Assembly (NCBI RefSeq): GCF_035046505.1
Contig: NC_089829.1
Coordinates: 6,827,156-6,891,155, forward strand
From: Tiliqua scincoides
Lineage: Eukaryota; Chordata; Lepidosauria; Squamata; Scincidae
Direction: 5' to 3'
Length of the DNA: 64,000 nucleotides
Under the pieces are notes generated by a model. It did not search any database. It was not told where the DNA came from and worked only from the letters and a program-made list of their open reading frames with translations. Of this stretch, positions 10,480-21,700 are shown piece by piece. A program made the position numbers and the translations under genes. Position 1 is the first letter of the stretch. Every line of letters begins with the position of its first letter.

Positions 10480-11887
10480 GTCCAGAACAACCTTGTTTCT
10501 CTCTAACTGCTTAGTTAAAAAGCTTAGTTTTTTTTAAAATCCCAAGTCATTGGGGGGGATGCTTCTGGGTTCTGCTCCTTTCCTACAGGGTTCCACTCAC
10601 TGCCAGATTCCCCTCGCCCCACCTCTCAGGTTTCAGGATGCAGCTGACCAGACAGCCCAACCCTAACAAAATTTTGCATTCATTTGCAAAACATTTGGAT
10701 GCCCAAAGTTGTCTTTTGGAGGGCAAGCCCTGTTCCCAGAACAAAAAGGGAATAAAATGAGGGCTTCCTTTTCTTGAAATTTCTTTCTGTCCCCCACCCT
10801 GCGCACGCCATTCTCCTCAGCCTATCGCATTAGCTCTTTTCTCGTCCCTTTGTCGTAAAAAGAGCCCTCAGAGGGAGTAAATGCTTTCTCGCGCGCTTAT
10901 TTCCGCATGACTGGAAAGTCATTGTGCCATCGCTTGCACGTACAACACACATTTCTTGCAGGTCCTGTGGGGTCTTTGTTTTCATAAGCTCCACCCCTCC
11001 ACCATTAGCCACACCCACTCAGCATCACCCTAATCATCTTGGCTACACCCTTTCTTTGTGGAAAAATCATTTGCAATCACTAACAGCACTTATACTCAGC
11101 TCAGAAAACAAAGCAAGAGAGCCAGTGTGGTGCAATAGTTGGACCTAGACCCAGGTTCAAATCCTCCCTGAACCACACAGCTGATTGGTTGGGCTTCCAT
11201 TGGTCACTGGATTGATTTGGGTGATATCTGAATCAATCTGGCTTATCATATGGACTGATGAGCTGGAGAATAGCTGAGGGGAAGCAGACTTCTGAGACTT
11301 CGCTTAAACATGATGCAATCTCACAGTACTGACTGACTCTACAGGGTTGGTGCAAAGGTGACTCAAATATAATGGGTGCAGACTGCTTGGGAACCAGGAA
11401 GCACTAGAACAGGTCCTCACTCACTTCCTCCCTTTGAAAGTGAGCCACTGATCTCAAGAACATAGCAGGTGCAGTTTAGGGGCAAACTTCCTCCCAAAAT
11501 AGGGTTGTCCGCCTTCGCTTCCATACAAGGCTTCCAAGATCCTCATTTTCCCCTGGGCACTGAGTGCCGATCACTTTCTTCCTAGCTGTAAAAGAGAGCA
11601 ATATCCAGTCACTCTCTTGTGCCCGAAGCCAGCAGACTCAAGAATACCACCTTCTCAAAGCAGCCCCAAAACCACTGAGGAAATGGTGAGTGCTTTACCT
11701 TTTGTTGTTGCAACTTCTTACTTAATGCTTTTTGGGGATTTCTATATGTAGGTGTACATCCCTGGCTTAGATCCAAAGATCCATGAGTGGAAGGAGAAAA
11801 TGGATCAGCTACACTGTTAAATCTTGCACAAAGCACTAGTGGGAGATTTCTCACTGTGCACTGTGGATCAAATCAGACAGCATGTTA
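10480..11887. other. Unassigned intergenic sequence
   Basis: No gene recognised. A short CpG-containing stretch at about 10830-10945 stands out from its surroundings. An ATG directly followed by a splice-donor-like sequence lies at 11683-11690 and is discussed as a possible CALML6 first exon. Confidence 0.35.
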
Positions 11888-12066
11888 GGGCCCAATCCCA
11901 TCCAACTTTCCAGCTCTGATGCCGCCACAATGCAGTCCCGAGGTAAATGAACAAAAATTATCTTACCTTGATGAGGTCTCCATGACTGCCCTCTCACCGC
12001 AGGATGTAGTACATACCCCATTGGGACAGCTGCATCAGCACGAGGAAGCTGGATAGGATCGAGACC
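11888..12066. mobile_element. PIF/Harbinger-like MITE
   Basis: Starts GGGCCCAATCCCATCCAAC and ends GTTGGATAGGATCGAGACC, with a 3-bp duplication TTA on both sides (11885-11887, 12067-12069). Confidence 0.72.
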
Positions 12067-12378
12067 TTAATTACACCCTTAACTATGGGTGTCTTGCTTA
12101 AATAAGGCTGCAATCCTAACCACACTTTCCTGAGAATAAGCCCCATTGAACAAAATAGGACTTACTTCTTAATAGACCTGGTTAGGATTGTGACCCTACT
12201 GTCTGAGTTCCAGGGATGGGCACTTGACTCAGGACGGCTCAACCTGAGTCACAGAAAAACACTGTTCTGGAGAACTTGAGTTGACTCGAGACATGGATGT
12301 CATGGAGTCCAAGTGGACTCGTGATTCAGGGCCAGTGACTGTAAAAAAAGAGTCAGGACTCAAAATCACTCTAGTCGC

Positions 12379-12381
<3 letters not shown>

Positions 12382-12415
<34 letters not shown>
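12382..12415. repeat. (CT)n microsatellite
   Basis: A run of CT dinucleotides about 34 bases long, in otherwise unassigned DNA (12070-12880). Confidence 0.95.
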
Positions 12416-12418
<3 letters not shown>

Positions 12419-12882
12419 TGCACGTATTTTCTCATGCTTACTTTTTTTTCCTGCCACTTCCACACTGCACCCTGGAAACAGGCATTCTGAAGGAGGGCAG
12501 CAGGCTTGGTGGGAGGGTAGTTTCCAGGAGGCAAGGACTGGGGGGATGGGACAGACTGAAGGGGTGGAGGAAGGCTTAAAGTTTTGGTTTGTTTTTTTTG
12601 CTGTCCTTGATTTGTTTCTTGAAATGACTTGTGACTAGACTCAAAATTTCTGGCATTTCTCATGGGTCAAGCCACAACAGCTAAATGCCGAGTCGAGTCA
12701 AGCAAGGTCCAGGGTATAACTTCTGAGTCGAGTCACAGGGTCACTGACTCGGGACTCAACGCATGCTCTGTTCCTTGAGCACGTCCCTGCTGATTTCTCT
12801 TTTCACATGCGCTTCTATTTTTCTGGCTGCTGTGAGAAACAGTGGCTTCTGTTTTTCTGGCCACTGGACTAGGTAAGCCATG

Positions 12883-13085
12883 CAATGGCGTAGCTGGAGG
12901 GGGGGCAGAGCAGCCAGTCCAGTGGGGAGGCTCAGCGGGGCGGGCAAGCAGCCCCTCCCTTCGGAGCATTCCTGGCAGGGAGCTCTGTTTTGCTCCCCCC
13001 CTGCTCTGAATGGAGGGGCCACTTGCCCACCCCATTGAGCCTCCCTGCCAACCTGAGTGCTCCGCCCCCTCCAGCTACGCCACCT
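12883..13085. mobile_element. hAT-like MITE (GGCGTAGCTGG family)
   Basis: Long inverted ends (CAATGGCGTAGCTGGAGG and CCTCCAGCTACGCCACCT), flanked by 8-bp duplications AAGCCATG (12875-12882) and AAACCATG (13086-13093), one mismatch. Relatives with the same ends lie at 17188, 38073 and 53720. Confidence 0.8.
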
Positions 13086-13700
13086 AAACCATGGGCCTGA
13101 TCCAGCAGGGCTCCTGGTGTGTCTTTACATTCTGCATTCTCATGCTTGATCTGTGCCTTTCTGTGCGTACTACGCATCTGACCCAACAATCCCGTCTTCG
13201 CTGCTTTGCCTCTGCCAAGACCATTGCATTCCTGACACTTTCGATATGCATTTTGATGGTCTATATAGCTCAATGCTCATTTCTCTGATGGCCAACCTGT
13301 GACCAGAGAGCTGAGCAGGGAACATGATACTGCAGGCAGCGCAACAGAAACATCCCACATCTGACGAGAGAGAGAGAAAAGCTTTGTGCAGTGAAAACAG
13401 GAGAGAAAACGAGTTGGGGAACAAAACACGTGTTCAATGTCATGTAAGGCCAATGTTTCAGGGGTTATGTTACAGAACACAAAACCGCAGCAAATAAGGA
13501 TACAGATATTATCAGAGTGGAATGTAGAACCTCTGCCTGGATCCCAGAAGTTTAGGGCTGTGTAAGGGGGCAGAACCAGGGGAGTCTTTCCCACCCCCAG
13601 AGGTGTGACGAGGGTTTGTGTCACCTGCTGCAAGAGCTTATTGCATCACCCCCATGATGAAGCTCTTCCTGTACCAGACCAAACAGAATAAATTACAATA

Positions 13701-14130
13701 CAGGTATGCGCCACTTAACAACCGTTTACTTAACGACGGACCACATCTATGACAGTGGTCCAAGCACAATAAACATGCTCTTAATGAGGCAATTGTGTCT
13801 GTCTCCCATAGCATGCAGCATAGTGTCTGTTTACACAACAAAGAGGCAATGCAAAGAAGAGGCAACCTGTCTCTAGTAGCCTGTGCAACGAGCTAGTATC
13901 TGGCAAGGAGTGTCTGTTTACACCAGGGGTCTCTAAACTTTTCGGCCAAAGGGCCTTGGGCCAGATAGAGGCTCACTGCAGGCTGCATCTGCCCCACCGA
14001 GGCTGGGGTTAGGCAACCTCTGGTTTACACAACAAAGTCAATAGATTGGGCTAAACGTTCACTGAATGATCTAATTGCATAACAACGGGGATTGAAGAAT
14101 GTATCCCTGTCATTAAGTGGCACACATCTG
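13701..14130. mobile_element. Tigger (MER2-like) Tc1/mariner element, with nested hAT MITE
   Basis: The left end CAGGTATGCGCCACTTAAC, followed by AACGACGGACCACATCTATG, resembles the mammalian MER2 Tigger family, and the right end is the inverted TTAAGTGGCACACATCTG. A TA dinucleotide flanks both ends (13699-13700, 14131-14132), as expected for the superfamily. No transposase is visible. The 99-bp hAT MITE at 13924 interrupts it. Confidence 0.82.
13924..14022. mobile_element. Very short hAT MITE nested in the Tigger element
   Basis: CAGGGGTCTCTAAAC at the left and AGGCAACCTCTG at the right, with a perfect 8-bp duplication GTTTACAC (13916-13923, 14023-14030). At 99 bp it is little more than two ends, and it resembles the outer parts of the copy at 21269. 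Confidence 0.88.
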
Positions 14131-14392
14131 TACTATACACACAACCTAAAAGCAATGCCATCACTAGGGTCGGTGTCACCCGCATTAACTTTAGTTATTT
14201 TAATATATAACAGTACAGATTACCCACCTGATCAGTAACAAAAAAAAAACAACACAACCCAGTGGACAACTTGATAGCAACTGAATAAGTGTTCTAGTAT
14301 TAGCTCTCATACATGGAAATGTCAGCCCACTCAAACTAAGATTTTATTGGTTCCCTGCCGTGTCATAATAAAAAGGATAGGATAGGAAGGAT

Positions 14393-14954
14393 AAAGTGGA
14401 TAGAGAGATGCTCTTGACACTCTCACATAACACCAGAACCAGGGGACATCCACTAAAATTGAGTGTTGGGAGAGTTCGAACAGACAAAAGAAAATATTTC
14501 TTTACTCAGCGTGTGGTCGGTCTGTGGAACTCCTTGCCACAGGATGTGGTGACGACATATGGCCTGGATGCCTTTAAAAGGGGATTGGACAAGTTTCTGG
14601 AGGAAAAATCCATTACGGGTTACAAGCCATGATGCGTATGTGCAACCTCCTGATTTTAGAAATGGGCTATGTCAGATGCAAGAGAGGGCACCAGGATGAG
14701 GTCTCTTGTTATCTGGTGTGCTCCCTGGGGCATTTGGTGGGCCGCTGTGAGATACAGGAAGCTGGACTAGATGGGCCTCTGGCCTGATCCAGTGGGGCTG
14801 TTCTTATGTTCTTAACTACAATTCCCAGAAAGCCTTGCAGGTCTCTTGTTATCAGGTGTGCTCCCTGGGGCATTTGGTGGGCCGCTGTGAGATACAGGAA
14901 GCTGGACTAGATGGGCCTATGGCCTGATCCAGTGGGGCTGTTCTTATGTTCTTT
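14393..14954 (+). mobile_element. CR1 LINE 3' fragment with one extra 3'-end module
   Basis: Open through the CR1 C-terminus (RTRGHPLKLSVGRVRTDKRK ... LDKFLEEKSITGYKP, stop near 14632) followed by the 3' UTR. At 14814 the 3' UTR is repeated once behind the same AACTACAATTCCCAG joint seen at 5178-5597. Confidence 0.88.
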
Positions 14955-15601
14955 TGACAGCCAACGACGAAAGGATATCCACTTTTTGTTACATAAAGCA
15001 GTTGTGTTTTCCTTTTCAGGTTGTTTGGCCATTTTTTTTTTAAAATAGAATACACATATTTCACTGTGGTTTGTTTCATTGCATTATTCATGAAATTCCA
15101 CTTCAAATGATATATAACATGATGGCATAATTCGAAAATACCAAGATTTCTACAGTTTTGGCCACTAGTGGTGTCACCCCCGAGTGTGTCACATGGTGCG
15201 ACTCTCACCCCCCCCGCACTCCCTAGAGATGCCACTGCCCACCGTGTGCCCCAGTGCTGAGAGCGACAGAACCAGATTATCCCCAACGTACAGAGAATTC
15301 ATTGTGTCCGTCAACTTCGCTCCTGCCCGGGCGTGAGAGACGAGGCCCATTTGAAACAAATGCAACACAGTGGTTTAGGAAGGCAGAGGGCAGCTAATGT
15401 TGAGATACCAGAGAAACCAATGGGACGTTCAACAGCAGTGTCAAGAGCCTCTCTGGGTCCTTCTTTCCCTTCAGCACACTGCGTTTGAAAAGCAAGGAGT
15501 GTAAGAGGAAGTGTAGAGGAGAAGAGAGTGGGGGGCTAAGGCACCTCCTCGTGTCCCCTCCTCCCCACTTCCCCTTTTGCTTCTCCCCTCTCTCCTTTGC
15601 A
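14955..15601. other. Unassigned intergenic sequence
   Basis: No gene recognised; AT-rich to about 15130, then mixed. Confidence 0.4.
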
Positions 15602-16192
15602 GGAACTGTTACCCTGCACATGCCCGATCTCGTCTGATCTCTGAAGCTAAGCAGGGTCAGGCCTGGTTAGTACTTGGATGGGAGACCGCCTGGGAATACC
15701 GGGTGCTGTAGGCTTATACCATGATCTCGGAAACTAAGCAGGGTCAGGCCTGGTTAGTACTTGGATGGGAGACCGCCTGGGAATACCGGGCGCTGTAGGC
15801 TTATACCATGATCTTGGAAGCTAAGCAGGGTCAGGCCTGGTTAGTACTTGGATGGGAGACCGCCTGGGAATACCGGGCGCTGTAGGCTTATACCATGATC
15901 TTGGAAGCTAAGCAGGGTCAGGCCTGGTTAGTACTTGGATGGGAGACCGCCTGGGAATACCGGGCGCTGTAGGCTTATACCATGATCTCGGAAGCTAAGC
16001 AGGGTCAGGCCTGGTTAGTACTTGGATGGGAGACCGCCTGGGAATACCGGGTGCTGTAGGCTTATACCATGATCTCGGAAGCTAAGCAGGATCAGGTCTG
16101 GTTAGTACTTGGATGGGAGACCGCCTGGGAATACCGGGTGCTGTAGGCTTATACCACAGTCTTTCGAGACTGAAGGTTGTCAACCAACCACT
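15602..16192 (+). mobile_element. 5S rRNA-derived tandem SINE, complete, six units
   Basis: A complete copy. The head AACTGTTACCCTGCACATG is followed by CCCGATCTCGTCTGATCTC, corresponding to a diverged 5' part of 5S rRNA (about nucleotides 10-50). Then come six 5S bodies with an 87-bp period, and the tail ATACCACAGTC... ending in GACTGAAGGTTGTC. Every body keeps box A and box C of the 5S promoter. No unit has a TTTT terminator, because the 5S end is altered to GTAGGCTTAT. It is not a functional 5S gene. Confidence 0.9.
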
Positions 16193-16795
16193 GAAAGGAG
16201 GAGGAGGAGCTGGAAAGGGTCTTCATGTGCTGTTGCCAAGCAGAAGTGAAGGTGAATAGGTGAGAAGGTGGCCACAGGTGAGGGGGGCAGTTTCTGCATC
16301 ACTGGATGACGTTTTGCCCCCCTATCTCAGGCACCCAAACACCTTAGGGTACCCTGCTCACTGCCCATCATTTGATCACCAGATTCACCATTTTTCACCA
16401 TCTGTATTCTGTGCGGGCCACCCTGGGAGCCCTAGTGCTGAAGGGCGGGGTACAGATTTTTCCAAATAAATTCATGCTCTTTTCCTTTTTATTCCTCCTT
16501 GGTGGTCTTGTCACCTCCTCTGGCAGAACTCGGCCATCCCCAGCCTCTTGCGGGAAGGAGCGTCAATCATCGTTATAATTATTAGAAACTGCAGAGGTTC
16601 CATGTTGCTGTAGCAACAATGTCCTTCCACCTCTCCCTTCCCAAACAACTTCTTTCCTCTTCCCAGCTGTTCCTGAAATGAACAAAAATAACTCACTTGT
16701 GGGTATTACATTTCGGCCTTTTCTCGAGCAGAGCGTTCCCATTTCCCCTTTCATATGGGCATTGAAGTAAGAAAATGTTTTCAAGCTGCTGCCTA
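16193..16795. other. Unassigned intergenic sequence
   Basis: No gene or known repeat recognised between the 5S array and the next SINE. Confidence 0.35.
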
Positions 16796-17115
16796 CTGAG
16801 TCTGCCCCTCCGTCTGCCTGATTCAGTATTACCAGCACTGACAGGCAGCAGTTCTCCAGGAACTGTGGTTGGATTTTTTTTTTAACCTGCAAAGCACGTG
16901 CTCTACCCATTGAACCATAGCTGCTCTTTGATATCTGAACCTGCAATTTACTGAGTCTGAACCTTGATCCACCAAGTTCAGTACTGTCCACACTGACTGG
17001 CAGTAGCTATCCAGGATTTCAGAGTAGGGTCACTCCCTTCTGGAAATGCTGATCGCGACGAAACCTGAGACCTTTTGCATGCAAAGCAATGGCGATACCG
17101 CTGAGTTAGTTTTTC
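16796..17115 (-). mobile_element. Two tRNA-derived SINE fragments side by side
   Basis: Two diverged minus-strand copies (about 16796-16925 and 16970-17115) of the common tRNA SINE. Each shows CACTGACWGGCAGYAG and a tRNA-like head (GCAAAGCACGTGCTCTACCC; GCATGCAAAGCAATGGCGAT) read on the plus strand. Confidence 0.6.
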
Positions 17116-17187
17116 CCCACTGCGCTGTCTTTTCTGCCCTTGTTTAATGTGCTGCATTTCTTCGACTTTTATGTTTTGCATTCCAAC

Positions 17188-17451
17188 CAGTAGTGTAGCT
17201 AGAGAAAGTGCAAAGCACTAAGTTTTGCAGGGAGCCTCACTGCACCCTGCAAGTGGACCTCCCCCTTGGAGCTACTCCAGGCCGCTACAACAAAACGGAG
17301 GCTTACGCAGACCATCACCCGCTTACAGTACTAAGCATACGCTTCCATTTTGCCACCCCCCCCAGGAATGGCTGAAAGGGGAATGGCTTGCATGGTGTGG
17401 TGAGGCTCCCTGCAAAACTTAGTGCTTTGCACCCCTCTAGCAATGCTACTG
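17188..17451. mobile_element. hAT-like MITE (GTGTAGCTAGAG family, long inverted ends)
   Basis: CAGTAGTGTAGCTAGAG at the left mirrors CTCTAGCAATGCTACTG at the right. The AAAGCACTAAGTTTTGCAGG block is also inverted at both sides, giving about 60-bp terminal inverted repeats. The flanking octamers (ATTCCAAC, ATTCGGAT) match only in part. Confidence 0.72.
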
Positions 17452-18603
17452 ATTCGGATCATTTGTTCCTTTCATCTTATTTGCACCAGGCCACTTTGAG
17501 TTAATTCTATAGGATTCCAAATACGGTAATACCATTATTTTACTTTCAGAAAACCCAAGAGGTGGGATAAAGTTTGACAGAAAGTTTTAAAAGGAAGAAA
17601 AACATTACATGTGTTTCAAGTTTAAGTAATTAACACTGCAGAAAAGGAGGGTGTATACACACACACACACCACAACAGAATAAGAGTTTACATGCTGCTG
17701 CTTAATGTTGTCATGTCTTTTGCATTCTTTTATTTTTACTTGCTTCCTTCCTTTTTCCATCCCTTCCCTTAGAACTCCCTCTTGAGATCACCTGTGGAAC
17801 ACCTCCTCTCTAACAGTGCAATCCTATGCATGTCTACTCAGAAATAGGTCCCACTGCATTCAGTGGGACTAGTAGCGTTACTAGGCCATGCAAGCCACAC
17901 TGGGTGATGCGCATGGAGGAGACGGGACACCATCAGAGAACAACATTTTAAAAATCTTGGCATTTTTGAATGATACCATCATGTTATATCTCATCTGATG
18001 CATGATTTAATGCAGCATTGAAATATCTTTATATACTGGCCACAGTTTTTCAAATCTTGCTATTTACAGATAATGCCATCATGTTACATATCAATCAATG
18101 TGTAATTTCATGCAGAATGCAATCAAACAAACCAGGTCGAAATATATTCTATCAAAATTTGTAGCCCAAAAACCAGTGAGGGAGGGGCGATGGTACATCA
18201 CCACGCCCACCACCCCAGGGCATTGCCCCACCCACTGCATGGGAGGAGGTCCACCATGGGTGTGACTTGTTGGCCTCCTGCACCAGGTGACACAAGCCTT
18301 AGTGACACCACTGAATTGGACTTGCTTCCAGATAAGTGCGCCTAGGATTGCAGCTCCACAGCCTTTCAAAACCCTCCTCAAAAGCTACTTTTTCTATGAA
18401 GCCCTCGGCACTGCCTTAAGCCTGCAGTCCTAAACACAAGAGATTTATTTTTTTAGAGTAAATATGCACAGGCTTTTTGCCAACCTGCCCTACCCCACAA
18501 GGCTGTTGTGAAGATAAAAGGAGAAGCCATATACACTGCTCCTTGAAAAAAGGGGAATATATCTTTCCCAGCCTCTTTAATGTACCTATTTTGGTCCGGG
18601 CAG
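17452..18603. other. Unassigned sequence just upstream of the first recognised CALML6 exon
   Basis: No exon recognised. It holds a short (AC)n run near 17658 and diverged repeat pieces. The missing CALML6 first exon was looked for here without success. Confidence 0.4.
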
Positions 18604-18778
18604 ACAAAAACACTGACCCCCGAGCAGATTACGGAATATAAGGGCATCTTTGAGATGTTTGATGAAGAAGGCAACGGCCTGGTCAAGACCAACGAGCTGG
18701 AGCGGCTCATGAGCTTGATTGGCATCAACCCAACCAAGAGAGAACTGGCGACGATGGCAAAGGATGTCGACAAAGACA
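18604..18778 (+). CDS. CALML6: CALML6 coding exon 2 (first recognised)
   Basis: Begins after the acceptor GGGCAG at 18603 in phase 0 (T-K-T-L-T-P-E-Q) and ends GAC A before GTAAGC. It carries EF-hand 1 and the helix entering EF-hand 2 (KDVDKD). The open frame continues upstream to an ATG at 18580, but that region is intronic by comparison with the family. Confidence 0.93.
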
Positions 18779-21700
18779 GTAAGCTGTTGTCCCGTTTGCC
18801 AGCTTGTAGTTTGCCCCTTCCCTCGCCTGGGCAGGCCCAAAAGACTTTGCTACCTAAGGCAAGGCACTGACAGCTACTATTACTGAACCCGTGGTTGGCA
18901 ACCTTCAGTCTCGAAAGACTATGGTATAAGCCTACAGCACCCAGTAGTCCCAGGCGGTCTCCCATCCAACTACTAACCAGGCCTGACCCTGCTTAGCTTC
19001 CGAGATCATGGTATAAGCCTACAGCACCCGGTATTCCCAGGCGGTCTCCCATCCAACTACTAACCAGGCCTGACCCTGCTTAGCTTCCGAGATCATGGTA
19101 TAAGCCTACAGCACCCGGTATTCCCAGGCGGTCTCCCATCCAAGTACTAACCAGGCCTGACCCTGCTTAGCTTCCGAGATCATGGTATAAGCCTACAGCA
19201 CCCAGTAGTCCCAGGCGGTCTCCCATCCAAGTACTAACCAGGCCTGACCCTGCTTAGCTTCCAAGATCATGGTATACGCCTACAGCACCCGGTATTCCCA
19301 GGCGGTCTCCCAACCAACTACTAACCAGGCCTGACCCTGCTTAGCTTCCGAGATCATGGTATAAGCCTACAGCACCCGGTATTCCCAGGCGGTCTCCCAT
19401 CCAAGTACTAACCAGGCCTGACCCTGCTTAGCTTCCGAGATCATGGTATAAGCCTACAGCACCCAGTAGTTCCAGGCGGTCTCCCATCCAAGTACTAACC
19501 AGGCCTGACCCTGCTTAGCTTCCAAGATCATGGTATACGCCTACAGCACCCGGTATTCCCAGGCGGTCTCCCATCCAAGTACTAACCAGGCCTGACCCTG
19601 CTTAGCTTCCAAGATCATGGTATACGCCTACAGCACCCAGTAGTCCCAGGCGGTCTCCCATCCAAGTACTAACCAGGCCTGACCCTGCTTAGCTTCCAAG
19701 ATCACGGTATAAGCCTACAGCACCCGGTATTCCCAGGCGGTCTCCCATCCAAGTACTAACCAGGCCTGACCCTGCTTAGCTTCTGAGATCAGACGCCCTT
19801 ACTCAGTGCCTTTGAGCAGGGCACCCACTCCCCTCTCCTTTCCTCCATACTTCCTGCCCCCCCCTTTTCAAATCCAAAAACAAGTTTGAGAGAAGGAAGA
19901 GGCAAATCAGGGAAGGGGGCAGTGATGATGGTACTGGAATCCAGGACCCATTGTCCCAGATTGCCTCAAGGGTGGGCTTGGCATTTTGTCAGACCCCGTG
20001 CTATTATTCCTCAGGAGTATCCACATTTCTGGGCAATGCACTGCTCCTATGTACTCCTGTAACAAAAGAATTAACTGGGCTGCTGTACAAAAAACACACA
20101 AAACATTTTGTGGGCGTAGAACCTCCATGTTCCAAGGCAATGTATCTGCAGGCAAATACCTGTTTTGTTATATACATTGCCTAGGCGAGAAGTTGGGGGC
20201 AAACAATCACAGATAGCCATTGCCTCTGTCCCTGCTTGTGGGCTTTTCCAGCTGCCTCAGGCATCAGGGAGGCTTTTGCTCAGCCCCTATCAGTGAATTC
20301 CCATGCTTGCTTGCTTTGATTTTTCCCCAGATAAAGGCACCTTCAACTGTGACGGATTCCTGGCTTTGATGGGAATTTACCATGAAAAAGCCAAAAACCA
20401 GGACGAAGAGCTCCGGGCTGCTTTCAAGGTCTTTGATCAGGAGCACAAAGGCTACATTGAGTGGAACACCCTCAAGTAAGTACCGGAATTTGTCCCCGTG
20501 GATCCCCATCGCCAGGACTAGGGTTGTCTCTGAGGCCCTCTACAACTTCAGACTGATGCACAGTCTATCAATAGCTCTTAGTCAGGGGAGCTTAGCAGAA
20601 CCTCCATGTTCAGGGGCAATGCACAAGATGCTGTGGACAAACAGCAAGGGATGACCATTATCTTCATTCCTGATTGCAGAGAGTTCCCAAGGCATCCATT
20701 TGTCCATTATCAGAAACAGAAAGCAGGGCTAGTAGGACAGGTCCTACAAAGGCGTTCAGAGAGGTTGCTCTGAGTTACCTGATCTGGCTAAACTCACATT
20801 CATGCGTTGGGTGATTCCACTGGCAAGCCGTAGTCACAACTATGGGGAGGGTTCAGCGGACACAGTGTAGGCTTTGCATGCAGAAGGTTCCATGTTCAAT
20901 TCCTGATCAGACTGTGGTAGACCTCTGTCTGGACCCCTGGAGCAAGCATGCCAATCAGTATTGACAATACTAAACTAGAAAGACCAAAGGTCAGTAGGAA
21001 GCGACTGTGATGTATGTTCTTCCCTGGGATTCTGACCTCTAAGGCACACACACCCATCCAAGAACATGTCTGCCACCCCTGAACAAGCAGGGACCCATGT
21101 TTATATAACCCCCTCTCTTTTGTGGCAGACCACACAGGTCTCAGAACTGACTCCTGTGCCCCAAACCCACCATTTTACAGACAGAAAGACCCAGTTAGTG
21201 TCGCTCTGCTCCCAACAGGCTTGCAATCCAAACCAGCCCATGAACAAGGAACCCTTCATGTTCTAGGACAGGGGTCTCTAAACTTCTTGGCTGAAGGGCC
21301 GCATAAAAAATCTGGCACAGTGTTGAGGGCTGGAAAAAAAAAATTAAATATAAAATTTAAATAAATATATTAGATACGGAACTTGAATGAATGAATGAAT
21401 GAATGAATGAATGAATGAATGAATGGGCTCAAATGCTCAGGATTTCTCCAAGCACCAACACAGCCCCAAAGTGCAATCTTAAATAGACCCCCATTTCCCC
21501 ATCCCACAAGTACAACTTCGGTTGTGCTTGGTCAACTGGGCCAGAGGCTCTCAGGAGATGAGAGGCTGGCTGCGGGCCAAATAGAGGCTCTCCACGGGCC
21601 ACATCTGGCCCCTGGGCCGGGGTTTGGAGACCCCTGCTTTAGGATTCACCGCATCCTCTCTGCCTTGTAGGTACGTGCTGATGAATGCTGGGGAGCCACT

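Noticed and set aside
15602-16192. Functional 5S rRNA genes
   Set aside because: Only the 3' two thirds of 5S is repeated, the head is diverged, and the terminator T-run is missing.
18580-18603. ATG at 18580 as CALML6 start
   Set aside because: The residues before the acceptor (MYLFWSGQ) do not fit the family, and calmodulin-type genes have an intron directly after the initiator Met.
18893-19792. CRISPR array
   Set aside because: The regular 87-bp period has no alternating spacer; the whole unit is 5S sequence in a vertebrate genome.
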